A DNA stretch of 64,000 nt from Apium graveolens (taxonomy: Eukaryota; Streptophyta; Magnoliopsida; Apiales; Apiaceae), in contig NW_027417190.1 in assembly GCF_009905375.1 (NCBI RefSeq), positions 53,980 to 117,979 on the forward strand, in the 5' to 3' direction. Positions 34,915-46,568 of this stretch are shown piece by piece. Every line of letters begins with the position of its first letter. The stretch's first letter is position 1. A model generated the notes under the pieces. The model searched no databases. It was not told where the DNA came from and saw only the letters and a program-made list of their open reading frames with translations. Both the position numbers and the translations under genes were made by a program.

Positions 34915-35875
34915 TGTGACACCCTCCAAACCCGAATCAGAAGTTTGGGGTTCACAACACACATATTATATAAACCTGTATATGAAATATTATATGCAAT
35001 TACCCTTATTTACGCAACCACGGATCACAATAGGTTAAAGTATGAGAAACCAACCACAACCTTGACTTTTATTACGTCATACCAAATCCCAGCTAGTTTA
35101 ACTTAAAAATGAAAATGAAATTATTCTTACAAACTTGCATAACTCAAACTAGCTCGATCCAACTCAACCGGGAATCCTAGATCGCATACTGGACTGGGGA
35201 TCCTCGTTACCAATAATTTCTATTTTAACTGTAGAATGACTTAAACAGATTCACAAGGGTTAGCTAACTAGCTCAGGAAGTTATAATAATAATAACCGGG
35301 TGTTAACAATGATCAATTGAAATGATTCATAGGAATCTAGTTCCTTGTTAAGCAATTATTAGAATTGGATATTCATTTTTAAGTTTAAAACCAATGTTAG
35401 GCTGCTGATCAGTGACACACTAACCGGATTAAGGCACACATCTCTGTTCTCTATACTGGATCCAAGGCACACATTGGCCTAATATGACCACCAATCTGGT
35501 CTGACCACGAATCTGTGCCATATTTAGAAACCTATCCAATTCTATAACAATTCAACATGATAAATATTGTAATTCAATAAAACAGAATCATAATTAAAAT
35601 TGATAAAACATTTATTTCAGGGCATAAACTAATTCATAAATATCACTAGAGTATATCAGGGTATGTATGAGGAATAACTTCCAGCCTGTAGAAGTATGAG
35701 GTATTAGATGAATAATGGTTATACAAGGTTTAGTTCACTATACCATAGAATTGCTTTCGCAACCATATTTTTAAAACCATCCAAAAAACGTTGCTGGTGA
35801 AAGGTGATTTCATGTCTATTGCAAGGGATTTTAAAAACATTGCAACTGAATCAACAAAATTTCGAGGTCGTTACA
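34915..35875 (-). mobile_element. Solo LTR, Ty3-like, block C
   Basis: 961 bp. On the minus strand the 5' end reads TGTAACGACCTCGAAATTTT, the usual form of such LTR starts, and the 3' end ...GGGTGTCACA, so this copy has kept the most canonical termini. No target-site duplication (GTGGT versus AATAC). Confidence 0.68.
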
Positions 35876-36735
35876 AATACATGTTATTGCAATATATTAT
35901 ATAATCGTTACAGTAGATCAGAGATTTGGGCCGAAAAGCTAGGCTGTCTTGTTCAAAACTTGTGAGCGGGCTTGCTGAAATTATTTTCCCGGCTGTCTAT
36001 TAAATAAACAAAAAAAACACAGACTGTCAAACAATCTCCACTGCGACGAAAGATTAAATCTTTGCTGAAATATTTCTCTCAAACACTGAATATTAAATCT
36101 TTGTAAAGACTAAAGCTCCAAGAAGATTAAATCTCGGAAAAGATTAAACCTTGAACGGAATGTATTTTTTTCCCCAAATCATCTTTCCTAAAGTTCTTTC
36201 AATTCACTAAATTTAATTTAGGAGAAGATTAAATTTGGTTGATTATTGTTAATTATTGTTTAATTTACCTCCTTTCTTTCATGTTTCTATGTTATTTTGT
36301 GTTTGGGATCTTTTATGGATGTTACACTATTTGTTAATTAGGGGTTTTTTTATTAAATTATATTTATGTGTCAATCGTGTCTTATTATCAGTTCTGAGTT
36401 GTAATGGGATTTGTTTGGAATGACAGTTGTATGAAATTGTAAGGTATCACTTGTCGTTGTAAAAGTAGAATTTGTTTTTTAGACTTTTTGTTTGTTCCAT
36501 GTTCTAATAGTTTGTTAATCTTTATAGAATGAAGTACTACAAAGAAGAAATTTCAGATGTTTTATTATATATTGACTCGGTAAATAAAAAACTTTTGTCC
36601 AATCGCCTAGGTCATATAAAGGTATTTGTATAATTGTTTATTAAGAATCAATTAAGCAAGTATTATTATAATTCACATCTTATAATTTTTTTACTGTTTT
36701 CATTTTAGAAAAAGATAAAAGAAAATTGTGAGAAG
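35876..36735 (+). other. Intergenic or intron-like DNA; no gene recognised
   Basis: Differs from A and B by an insertion near 36310-36350 (ATGGATGTTACACTATTTG...). No open frame of note. Confidence 0.45.
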
Positions 36736-36888
36736 ATGACCCGAGCTACGGGAAGTGAGAACAAATGTCTTGAAAGAAGAGATACAACAAGTGTCGATAA
36801 CAAGAATAGTTCAAGGACGGAGAGGCGATATGTTATTAATACAAATAACGAAGAAAATGACATCTATAGTATTGGTGGAGGACATTGA
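36736..36888 (+). CDS. 51-codon ORF, unknown, block C
   Basis: MTRATGSENKCLERRDTTS to YSIGGGH, TGA. Third open copy of the same frame. Length and both ends are conserved despite many differences in flanking DNA. Confidence 0.3.
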   Translation: MTRATGSENKCLERRDTTSVDNKNSSRTERRYVINTNNEENDIYSIGGGH

Positions 36889-37106
36889 TCTGCAACTATG
36901 ACCTTGCTACCTACTATAGGGAAATGTATCAAGTTAGCAAAAGTGGAAAGGTTGCCATCTTTTATAACATGGATTCCCTTGGATAGGTAAAATATTTTGT
37001 GCTCTTTTTTATCAACTCCTTATCATTTGGTGATAAGGAATTAAATTAAATTTCAATCTGAGATTCTCATATTGTTATTTACAAATCTCGGTACCTGACT
37101 TTCTCT

Positions 37107-37346
37107 TTGCACGGTGGTTTCTCCACAAACATGGATCAAATCGACTCATCAAAAAAGCATCTTCTGCTCAAAGTAAAATATCAGAGTCTGGAGGAACATT
37201 TCGATTTGGTCGCTTTGGCTTTGGCTCATAGTTATAAACAAAAATATCGAAACCACGACAAGATAAACAGGTATATTGTAATTATGGGACATGCATATGT
37301 GATATTCCTTGTTATGGCCTCCATATCTATATGTCTTCCACTATGA
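37107..37346 (+). CDS. 79-codon ORF, unknown, block C only
   Basis: Open here because frame-breaking changes in A and B are absent. From the internal ATG at 37131 it reads MDQIDSSKKHLLLKVKYQSL, then EEHFDLVALALAHSYKQKYR and a hydrophobic stretch VIMGHAYVIFLVMASISI that could be a membrane segment. The upstream acceptor seen in B (TTTGCAG) is TTTGCAC here, so splicing into it is doubtful. No family recognised. Confidence 0.3.
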   Translation: MHGGFSTNMDQIDSSKKHLLLKVKYQSLEEHFDLVALALAHSYKQKYRNHDKINRYIVIMGHAYVIFLVMASISICLPL

Positions 37347-37535
37347 TTTAGTTGGATAGTACACACACATATGTTTTTTCCTATGGCTTTACATGGTTTT
37401 GTTTCTGCTCGGGTAAGTTGTTTAAATTTCTGTCAAATTTTACCGTTTTTTTGATATATGGTTATTCGATTAAGGTCGTGTCAAATTTTACCCTTTTTGC
37501 AAACGTTTTTTAATTATTATTTCACAATCAGTACG

Positions 37536-38055
37536 TCATAGTACCTATTAGGGAGGAGGAAGTTAAGAATGTAGTCTTGTTCATGCTCCAAAGAATGATG
37601 GGTCGAACCCGGCATTTCATAATACAACTCACTAGATCCACATGGGTCGAACCCGGCATTTTTCATACGTATTGAAATATTTTTAAAAGATATGTTGTTC
37701 TATTTTGTCAGATTTTCTTTGATACACGACATGGGCCAAGGGAACTAAATCGTAGGCTTGTATGTCTTATTCCTAAGGTTAAACAACTGAAACATATGGA
37801 AGATCTTCGACCTATCTATTTTTATAATGTTGTGATGCGCATACCGTCGAAGGTGGTGGTGAATAAGTTTAAACTATGTTTAATCTAGACAGTGTCTAAC
37901 AAACAGAGTGTTTTTAATGAAGGGAGGCTATTAGCTCATAATACAATGATTGCTTTGAAGTCACAAGGGAAAAAATGGCCTGGCTAGGTTAAGAATTGAT
38001 ATTTTAAGGCATAAGATAGGTTGGAATGGATATTTATTGATATAACGATTAAAGT
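37536..38055 (+). pseudogene. LINE reverse-transcriptase fragment with filler insert, block C
   Basis: Same domain fragment: REEEVKNVV, LVCLIPKV, MEDLRPIYFYNV, NKQSVFNEGRL, and a frameshift in CAATGATTGCTTTGAAG. At 37585-37620 about 36 extra bases interrupt FMHQYKSL. They consist of two pieces found elsewhere nearby. The usual TAG after KLCLI is present. Confidence 0.78.
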
Positions 38056-39078
38056 TCTCTTTTACAACTTAAAAAACTTTGGTACACTTTATTTTCTTCT
38101 TTTTACCATGTACCAGATTCAAGTATCCCCGACTAGAACTCAATTTGTTAATTATATGGATAAAAAGGATTTTAACATAGAATTGATTTATTGAGAAATA
38201 TGTGTAAGTAAAACTAAATTGAACACAATGTGTCTCTCTAATTAATAACCACTCTTTAATTTTGATCAAATTTCTCCATTGCAAAGTACTACATTATAAA
38301 AAATTAGAGCCTCCATGTATTGAGACATACATGTATACAACACTCTATAATCCACTAAAATACCAGGAAAATTGTAATGTTTCTATCATCTCTACTATTT
38401 TCTTATTTATTTTAAATTTAAATTAATTTTAATTTCCATATTGTTAACCATATTTATTAGATTTAAGGTTTAAGAAATCAAATACCATTACTCAGCTATC
38501 ATATCACACATTACCATTCTCTTAAGGAGGAACTTAAATAAATTGTGGATATTTTGATAAAGTTTTTGGAGAAAACCTTACCATGTAGCCATATCATTAT
38601 ATATCATTAAGCGTCAAGGTCTGCTCCAAAGAATGATGATTCATTGGTACATCAAGCATTTTTTTGGTGTTGGTGATATTGATGACAAAGTTGTTCTCAA
38701 AGAACGGAAAGTTATTAATTTTTGATTACCTTGGAAAGTGTTTTTATATATTTCTACGATTTAACATAGCGTTATTATATAATTTTATGTGCAAAAATTC
38801 ATAAGCCACAATATCTGATAGTGGCTATAATACATAAGTTGTATTACACAAAATGTGATCATATATTTTTGATTCTAGCAAACTACAATAATTATTGAAT
38901 TCACTTTATATGTTGAAATATATCTGACCCTCCTAACCCTCCTAACACAGAGTCTTATATATTATTTTTATATATAAACAAGAAGTCATGAGTTGCTTAT
39001 GTAATGAGAGCCAAATAGGTGAAACAAATTGAACACGAGATTTTGTACTCGTTCCATTCAACTTTTATCTGGTCTCAG
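38056..39078 (+). other. AT-rich DNA upstream of pseudogene copy 8
   Basis: No gene recognised. Contains the AAGAATGATGATTC marker (38629). Confidence 0.45.
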
Positions 39079-40161
39079 GCATCACTTGATCTAATATTCG
39101 AGGAAAGACTTGATAAGGTAATAGTAAGGCACACTCCCTTGCAACAATAACAAGTTAAATCCTTTATTCTTGTATGCAGCTTAAGCAAAACACTGAAAAT
39201 ATTTTTTGTTTGATTATGTATTCTTTGTGAGATGCATAGAAAGTGGAAACATGTTAAAACAATTATTTGTAGATACAATGTAAATATTACAAACCAGTTC
39301 AGTTTATAGATGATTTAAGAATTACAAGTGCAATGATTTTAATTGTAGTCAGATTTTTATTTAATCATCTAATTGCTTACAGAATTTTAAGAATCGGATT
39401 ATTCTGTGCTCATCTCTATTTTACATTTTTGGATATTGTGTGACTATATGTTCATATCGCAGGTTTGTTGTGGAGGCCTGGGGGCTGAAAAACTGCACTG
39501 AGAAAGATGAACGGTTTAGTCATATTAGTCATATTGTTACTGCGGTTATGGTACGTGCTTACATTGATAGTTGAGAAGTTATTAGAAGGGCATATAATGA
39601 TACAACTGGATCTTATGGCTTGGACTTAATAAAGTAGCATGAAAGGATTCGAGGATAGATCATGTGAGAAATCTAAATGAGGTATATTGTCATTTCATAT
39701 ATTCAATGTTATAGATTTTGTTGCATCTACATATTGACCAGAGACAAGATTAATAGTAAAATATGTTAGTTCTTCAATTCTCTTTGAGAAGCTTTAACAA
39801 AACTATGTCAAATCCATAATATGAGCCATAACCTTGTACCCTACTTCCTTTTGCTAAGACTACACAATTACTCATAAACGAGACAAGTTATAAATATTTT
39901 CTCACTATTTACCTCTTACTAACCATTTCGAAAAACAATGAAATATTTATAAATATTCTACTATAAACTTACCCGTGTTTTTTGTAGTTGCAAGTGATAG
40001 GCTGTCTTACTAGTATGGAGATGATTCTTAAGGATGTTGGTTACTTGGTACAACTTGGAAGTGGGGTTGCTGCTGCTCTTGCATACTTGGAGAACAACAT
40101 GCCAATAATTCAATCCTCTGAATTCCCCATTAGTGATTGCAGCAAGTATTACTATTTCTAA
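39079..40161 (+). pseudogene. AGT1: Glyoxylate aminotransferase pseudogene, copy 8
   Basis: Exons 39079-39154, 39463-39681 and 39988-40161. The first has lost one C of the CCCC run, a private frameshift, and has ATAACAAG at the end. The middle exon follows CGCAG and reads VVEAWGLKNCTEKDERF then TGA after YIDS. The last exon is 174 bp and open, with MEMILKDVGY and GSGVAAALAYLENN. It lacks the LINE insertion (empty site 40416-40429). Confidence 0.87.
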
Positions 40162-41963
40162 ATCATTTTATGCTAAATACTATGTAAAAAACATGCTTCA
40201 TGTGGGGTGGTCTATAGTAGACTTGCTATATCTTAAACACTGCTTCTTGTATTGATTTGCATGTTTCTTTATTGACTTATTTTTATGTAAATTTTATCAA
40301 ATTTAAATGAGTATTTAAAGTGTTGTTAGGACTTGGTTTTAGTGGAACAAGTCTTGAATTTTTGTCCCACCAATTCTATTGAAAACATGAATTGTTAGTT
40401 TCTTGATAGATTATCTAGGTACAAGAAGATAAATCCAATTAAAAGTTATTTTGCTCGCTTAAATACCAATAATAACTCTTGACTTACAAAGTGAGAAATA
40501 TTATAGGTTCTATTAGCAAACAAAAATAAAATTTTGGTAGAATAGAAAGCCAATAAGCCATAGTGGGAACATAATAATTATAATTTAATTGACTAATTTA
40601 TTTCAACTAAAAAAGATAAATGTTCATTTAAACTTAAAAGATAAATATTTAATAATTTTAATAAAGATAAATTAAATAGTGTTAAGGGTGGCTTTATTAA
40701 TTTACATATTTAGAATTTGGATCAAATCAATTTTTCTAAAAAACTATTGAATTTGGATTTTTATACAAAATTTTGAGGGCCAAGAATGGCGCAAATTACA
40801 CCACTTCCGAATTAGATATATGTAAAAAACTTAATTTTATTACTTTTTATTTCTTCAAAAAATAATGTACATTTGTTAAATTTTCTTTTAATATATTAAA
40901 GATGTGTAGAATTGTTTCCCATTTAAAATTTATCCCAAAATATTTTAGTGTACAAAATTGGATGAAAAATAAAACTATCAAATTTTTTTTCGATATTTTT
41001 AAAATTCCAAATTTGTGTAAATCCAAGTTTTTTCTCTTTAGGAGAGAAGCAAAGTTTTATAATAAAATAGATGTTCAAGCAGTTTCGAGCCTTTTTAAAT
41101 ATGACTTTCTTAAGATCGAATTAGACGAGTTTTTCAAATTTTTTATGGTTTATATTTGACACTAAATATAATGTATTTTTATATATCATTTATCAATATT
41201 AAGTACCTTATTTACATATATTCATTCAATAATAATTAGTCGATTTAGCTGTTATATAATTGGACTTTAAATTGGATACCGGATAATTGTTCATTATTTT
41301 TATCGAATTGTTTAAATTTATATTTTTTGTAAAATAATAGGTGTTGTTGGGAGGCGATAAAGATAAAATAATTTTTTTTTGATATTCAGTATATAAATTA
41401 TTTTCTTATTCATTTATTAATGTTGTGTATTTTTTTAGAAAAGACATATAGTATTCATTAATCTTGACATTTACATATTTTATATAAGTTACTTTATAAT
41501 TCAAGATTAACCATATTTACATATTTTATCTTGACATAAATATGTTTATGATGATTATTTAAGTTTTATTTTTTACAATATTGTATTTTCCTTGTAAATT
41601 TGAGTAAGTAGATTTGAGAATAATGTGTTTGTTTTTATCATAACAATTTATGAGTTCATGTTCTTTATTTTATCCTTAAAATGACGTCTCAATAATGTGT
41701 TTAACATATTTTATTAGCAAGAAAATCATAAAAAAAATTTACACTATTGATATCATTTCAATTTAAATAAATATTGACTTTACTATGAATAATTCATATA
41801 AATTTCCAAAAGTTGATTGTTCAACATTGTTAGTTTAACAAGATAATATCATTCCATAAAATAAAATATACATGTTTAAATTATTTAATCTCCATTAGTT
41901 TATTTTGTAACTTTTACCTAAAATTAAGAAAAGCCCTTTATAATAGAACATTATGCAATTTTT
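40162..41963 (+). other. Pseudogene tail and AT-rich spacer; no gene recognised
   Basis: Nearly collinear with 13995-15770. Frame 40902-41159 is an AT-rich open stretch also seen in A; not called. Confidence 0.5.
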
Positions 41964-42327
41964 TGTGAGCATAGTTTGTACTCTTGTAATGTATCATCCC
42001 AATTGTTCTTCTGGTCAAAACTTGCTTCAATTCTTCTTCTTGCTGATCAAGGCTTGCTTCTTCTTAGCGTTTGGCTTTCTGAATGAGCAACAAAGTGTCT
42101 GACTTCATCACAATTATAGCACTTGATCTTTGACTTGTAATTTTCCCATACCTTGACTCCTTGCCATAATTCTTTCTTTAATTCCTCTTATCAAAATAAA
42201 GTTGGAGGAAGTAGAGCCTTTTTTTCAAAAACAATTTTTTTGAAGTCTATATAGCCCATATTTCTAAACTTTTTAAGTAAAAGAGCATCAATTTGTAGGA
42301 TATCTTCATCATTACCATGATCAATTT
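41964..42327 (-). pseudogene. Copia-type gag fragment with zinc knuckle, copy 2
   Basis: Same fragment as 15771-16128, slightly more complete: it keeps GATGATACATTACAAGAG, giving DDTLQEYKLC after the knuckle. YNCDEVRHFVAHSES has the same C-to-S change. Joined without gap to the LTR start at 42328. Confidence 0.72.
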
Positions 42328-44214
42328 TGTAATAACCATGATTTTTGTAATTATATATATATACATTTTTCGCATTTTTAATTATTTGGTTATATAAGAA
42401 AAATAATATTTTATTATATAGATTTGTTATTACATCTAAAGACGCATATTTTTATATTAAAAATAAACATTTCTAGTTATCTAAAATATTTAAGAAATGT
42501 TAAAAAAATTGTTTTAATTTATATGTGCATAATTTTAATTTAATATATATTTATTTTATCACTAGAATTTAAAAATAGGTGTAGTTATGTTGTGTATATT
42601 TATTAGTACGTGTTATGTGTATTTGAAAAACTCAGTCAACCAACTTGTGTATAAATAGGCTATTAGCATATCATTTTATGTTTGTATAACATCTTCTCTT
42701 TTCAGATATGTTGTATTTCCTATATTTTTATTTATGTATTTTACATGTTTATTGCATACTTCTATATATATATATATATATATAATTAAATTACATTTTT
42801 GTGAACTTATGTATCACTATTCTAATTCACTTGTTATTAGTTTTTTTTATTATTTAGTTCCATGGTTATTTGTATAACATTATAGTTTACTTAATTTAAT
42901 CATTTACTTTGATGTTGATTATTAAATGTTTTAGTTAATAATAACCATTTTTTTGTAAATATTTAATGCATGAATTTATGTTTATAATTATGTGTTTTAT
43001 GCATGCATAATAATTCATATGTTATATGTTAAATATATGTTTGATTTAGATATGCATTTAGATTAGTGCACCAATTAAATATATGCTCATTTATTAAATT
43101 GATTATACTTATTTTGTATAATGATATTTTCACAGGTAAGGTTATGAAAATTTTATACACCAATATTTATATTTTGTCCACTTTCATATGTTACCTATTT
43201 TATTTATCTTTGTTACTTTATTTTAAGGATTATATAGATAGTAAATATTAAATGTACATCTATTTTATTCTGAATTTATATAGTTTACATATAATTGATT
43301 TATTATTATTATATATAATGTATTTAAGTGTTGAGTTTTTTTTATTTGTCGGTACACTATTTTGAACTATTATATGAGAATGGTCGTATTTATATGTCAC
43401 TATGAATTTATTTTGTTACTTGTAATGACATTTAATTGTTATTATGGGTTAAGCTATATAAAGTTAAAGTGTGGTTAGCTTAGTGGGATGTACATGTTAA
43501 CATTCTGATTATTATATTAAGTGTATGTGTGTATGTCTAGGTTCATTTTGGCAACATAATTTGGCAGATATTGTTATTAACGTAAGTTAACTCTTCACAC
43601 TTTATTTAATTTAAAATCTTTTAAATATTTTTGCACTTCTTTTGTTTTAAAATTTATGGATCAAGTACCCTGTTTTACAAATAAGAATTCGCAGTGAGCT
43701 CTAACTTATGAACCAGTTAGTAATTGCGTATAGTTCCAGAAATAGCGTTTTTGATACCTTACTAGGGAGTGCTACTTATGATGGCTTCTGGAGAGCACGG
43801 GCCCATTATTCACGGAAATTATGAACTTTTGATAGTTTGTCACCAGGTATTTGTGGCTTAGCGAGGTGTGGAATTTTATATCTTATGTCATATGGATTTT
43901 GGAAAATGATTTTTATTTTATAAAATTATCGTACTTGATCTGTAGAACTGTTTTCTTGCTGGGCGCTCATTACTCACAAATTTTCAGGTGCCTTAGCTTT
44001 TGCAACATCTTAAAGGTGGATGCTTTGGAACAATATTTTAGTGATTATGTTCGTCTCCCAAGATTTGCTTTATTTTCAGCTTAGATGATTTTATTTCTGT
44101 CTGCGATTTTAGAAATTTATGAAAAACTAGAAACTTATTCTTATTATGGATTTAATTTGGAGTTTTAGCTGAATATTTAAGTATAACTATTTTCTGAAAG
44201 GTTGGGGTATTACA
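42328..44214 (+). mobile_element. LTR 3 of the plus-strand array (deleted subfamily)
   Basis: 1887 bp, TGTAATAACC to GGGGTATTACA. TATAAATA at 42650-42657. It lacks the ~80-95-bp segment after CTCAGTCAA. From about 42720 to 43790 it is almost the same as 44860-45920 in the next LTR, including a 61-codon chance frame at 43066 repeated at 45204, so these two were homogenised or duplicated very recently. An (AT)n run at 42763-42783 is longer than in neighbours. Confidence 0.9.
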
Positions 44215-44420
44215 GTCAGAGCCTAGGTTAGCGTCTGTAGACTGCCCTTTTAGGCTTAACCAGTTATGAGTTTAGTTATTTATGTTTCCAAAAAAAACTA
44301 CTTTTAATTTTTTTTGGTTAAATATTTTCTGACTTTCTCCATGCAGAAATATTTTTGGTATCAGTAAATGTTTTTGGTATGTTTAAATTTGGGGACCTAA
44401 TTTTTTTAAGGAGGGTAGAA
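44215..44420 (+). mobile_element. Internal domain, primer-binding site deleted
   Basis: 206 bp. Begins GTCAGAGCCTAGG: the TTGGTATT of the primer-binding site is gone. Ends with AAGGAGGGTAGAA before the next LTR. Confidence 0.85.
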
Positions 44421-46375
44421 TGTAATAACCATGATTTTTGTAATTATATATATATATACATTTTTTGCATATTTAATTATTTGGTTATATAAGGAAAATA
44501 ATATTTTATTATATAGATTTGTTATTAAATCTAAAGACGCGTATTTTTATATTAAAAATAAAATTTCTAGTTATCTAAAATATTTAAGTAAGGTTAAAAA
44601 AATTGTTTTAATTTATATGTGCATAATTTTAATTTAATATATATTTATTTTATCACTAGAATTTAATAATAGGTGTAGTTATGTATTTGAAAAACTCAGT
44701 CAAACACTAAATCTTAACAAAGAGATAATGTTTGTTTAAATTTGTGATCACGTACCCACTAACCTCAATCGGAGTATTGGTTTAACCAACTTGTGTATAA
44801 ATAGGCTATTAGAAAATCATTTTATCTCTGTATAACATCTTCTCTTTTAGGTACGTTTTATTTCCTATATTTTTATTTATGTATTTTACATGTTTATTGC
44901 ATACTTCTATATATATATATATAATTAAATTACATTTTTGTGAACTTATGTATCACTATTCTAATTCACTTGTTATTAGTTTTTTTATTATTTAGTTCCA
45001 TGGTTATTTGTATAACATTATAGTTTACTTAATTTAATCATTTACTTTGATGTTGATTATTAAATGTTTTAGTTAATAATAACCATTTTTTTGTAAATAT
45101 TTAATGCATGAATTTATGTTTATAATTATGTGTTTTATGCATGCATAATAATTCATATGTTATATGTTAAATATATGTTTGATTTAGATATGCATTTAGA
45201 TTAGTGCACCAATTAAATATATGCTCATTTATTAAATTGATTATACTTATTTTGTATAATGATATTTTCACAGGTAAGGTTATGAAAATTTTATACACCA
45301 ATATTTATATTTTGTCCACTTTCATATGTTACCTATTTTATTTATCTTTGTTACTTTATTTTAAGGATTATATAGATAGTAAATATTAAATGTACATCTA
45401 TTTTATTCTGAATTTATATAGTTTACATATAATTGATTTATTATTATTATATATAATGTATTTAAGTGTTGAGTTTTTTTTATTTGTCGGTACACTATTT
45501 TGAACTATTATATGAGAATGGTCGTATTTATATGTCACTATGAATTTATTTTGTTACTTGTAATGACATTTAATTGTTATTATGGGTTAAGCTATATAAA
45601 GTTAAAGTGTGGTTAGCTTAGTGGGATGTACATGTTAACATTCTGATTATTATATTAAGTGTATGTGTGTATGTCTAGGTTCATTTTGGCAACATAATTT
45701 GGCAGATATTGTTATTAACGTAAGTTAACTCTTCACACTTTATTTAATTTAAAATCTTTTAAATATTTTTGCACTTCTTTTGTTTTAAAATTTATGGATC
45801 AAGTACCCTGTTTTACAAATAAGAATTCGCAGTGAGCTCTAACTTATGAACCAGTTAGTAATTGCGTATAGTTCCAGAAATAGCGTTTTTGATACCTTAC
45901 TAGGGAGTGCTACTTATGATGGCTTCGGAAGAGCACACTCTCTTAATAGGGGCCCATTATTCACAGAAATTATGAACTTTTGATAGTGTGTCACCAGGTA
46001 TTTGTGGCTTAGCGAGGTGTGGAATTTTATATCTTATGTCATATGGATTTTGGAAAATGATTTTTATTTTATAAAATTATCATACTTGATCTGTAGAATT
46101 GTTTTCTTGCTGGGCGCTCATTACTCACAAATTTTCAGGTGCCTTAGCTTTTGCAACATCTTAAAGGTGGATGCTTTGGAACAATATTTTAGTGATTATG
46201 TGTGTCTCCCAAGATTTGCTTTATTTTCAGCTTAGATGATTTTATTTCTGTCTGCGATTTTAGAAATTTATGAAAAACTAGAAACTTATTCTTATTATGG
46301 ATTTAATTTGGAGTTTTAGCTGAATATTTAAGTATAACTATTTTCTGAAAGGTTGGGGTATTACAGTTGCTATTC
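44421..46375 (+). mobile_element. LTR 4 of the plus-strand array
   Basis: 1955 bp, complete. Carries the segment missing in LTR 3 (TTAACAAAGAGATAATG ... GATCACGTACCC). TATAAATA at 44796-44803; about 30-40 bp downstream is the likely cap region, then TTCTCTTTTAG/GTACG resembling a splice junction. Confidence 0.92.
44796..44803 (+). promoter_or_regulatory. LTR TATA box
   Basis: TATAAATA in a conserved context (CTTGTG before, GGCTATTAG after). Equivalent boxes: 16453, 42650, 46941, 49110 and 51276 on the plus strand; 53515-53522, 55675-55682, 58421-58428, 60500-60507 and 62667-62674 on the minus strand. Promoter function is inferred from position in the LTR. Confidence 0.55.
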
Positions 46376-46568
46376 AGAGCCTAGGTTAGCGTCTGTAGAC
46401 TGCCCTTTTAGGCTTAACCAGTTATGAGTTTAGTTATTTATGTTTCCAAAAAAAACTACTTTTAATTTTTTTTGGTTAAATATTTTCTGAAGCAGAAATA
46501 TTTTTGGTATCAGTAAATGTTTTTGGTATGTTTAAATTTGGGGACCTAATTTTTTTAAGAGGGTAGAA
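46376..46568 (+). mobile_element. Internal domain, 193 bp
   Basis: Primer-binding-like GTTGCTATTCAGAGCCTAGG (G-to-C change). About 12 bp (CTTTCTCGATGC region) are missing, and the purine tract has lost GG (AAGAGGGTAGAA). Confidence 0.85.

Noticed and set aside
42763..42783. AT microsatellite as an independent feature
   Set aside because: It is a fixed part of each LTR that varies in length; useful as a marker but not a separate element.
43066..46235. Repeated 60-77-codon frames inside LTRs (43066, 43851, 45204, 46002 and similar)
   Set aside because: They lie wholly in LTR sequence, are AT-driven, and change length with AT-run and single-base differences between copies.
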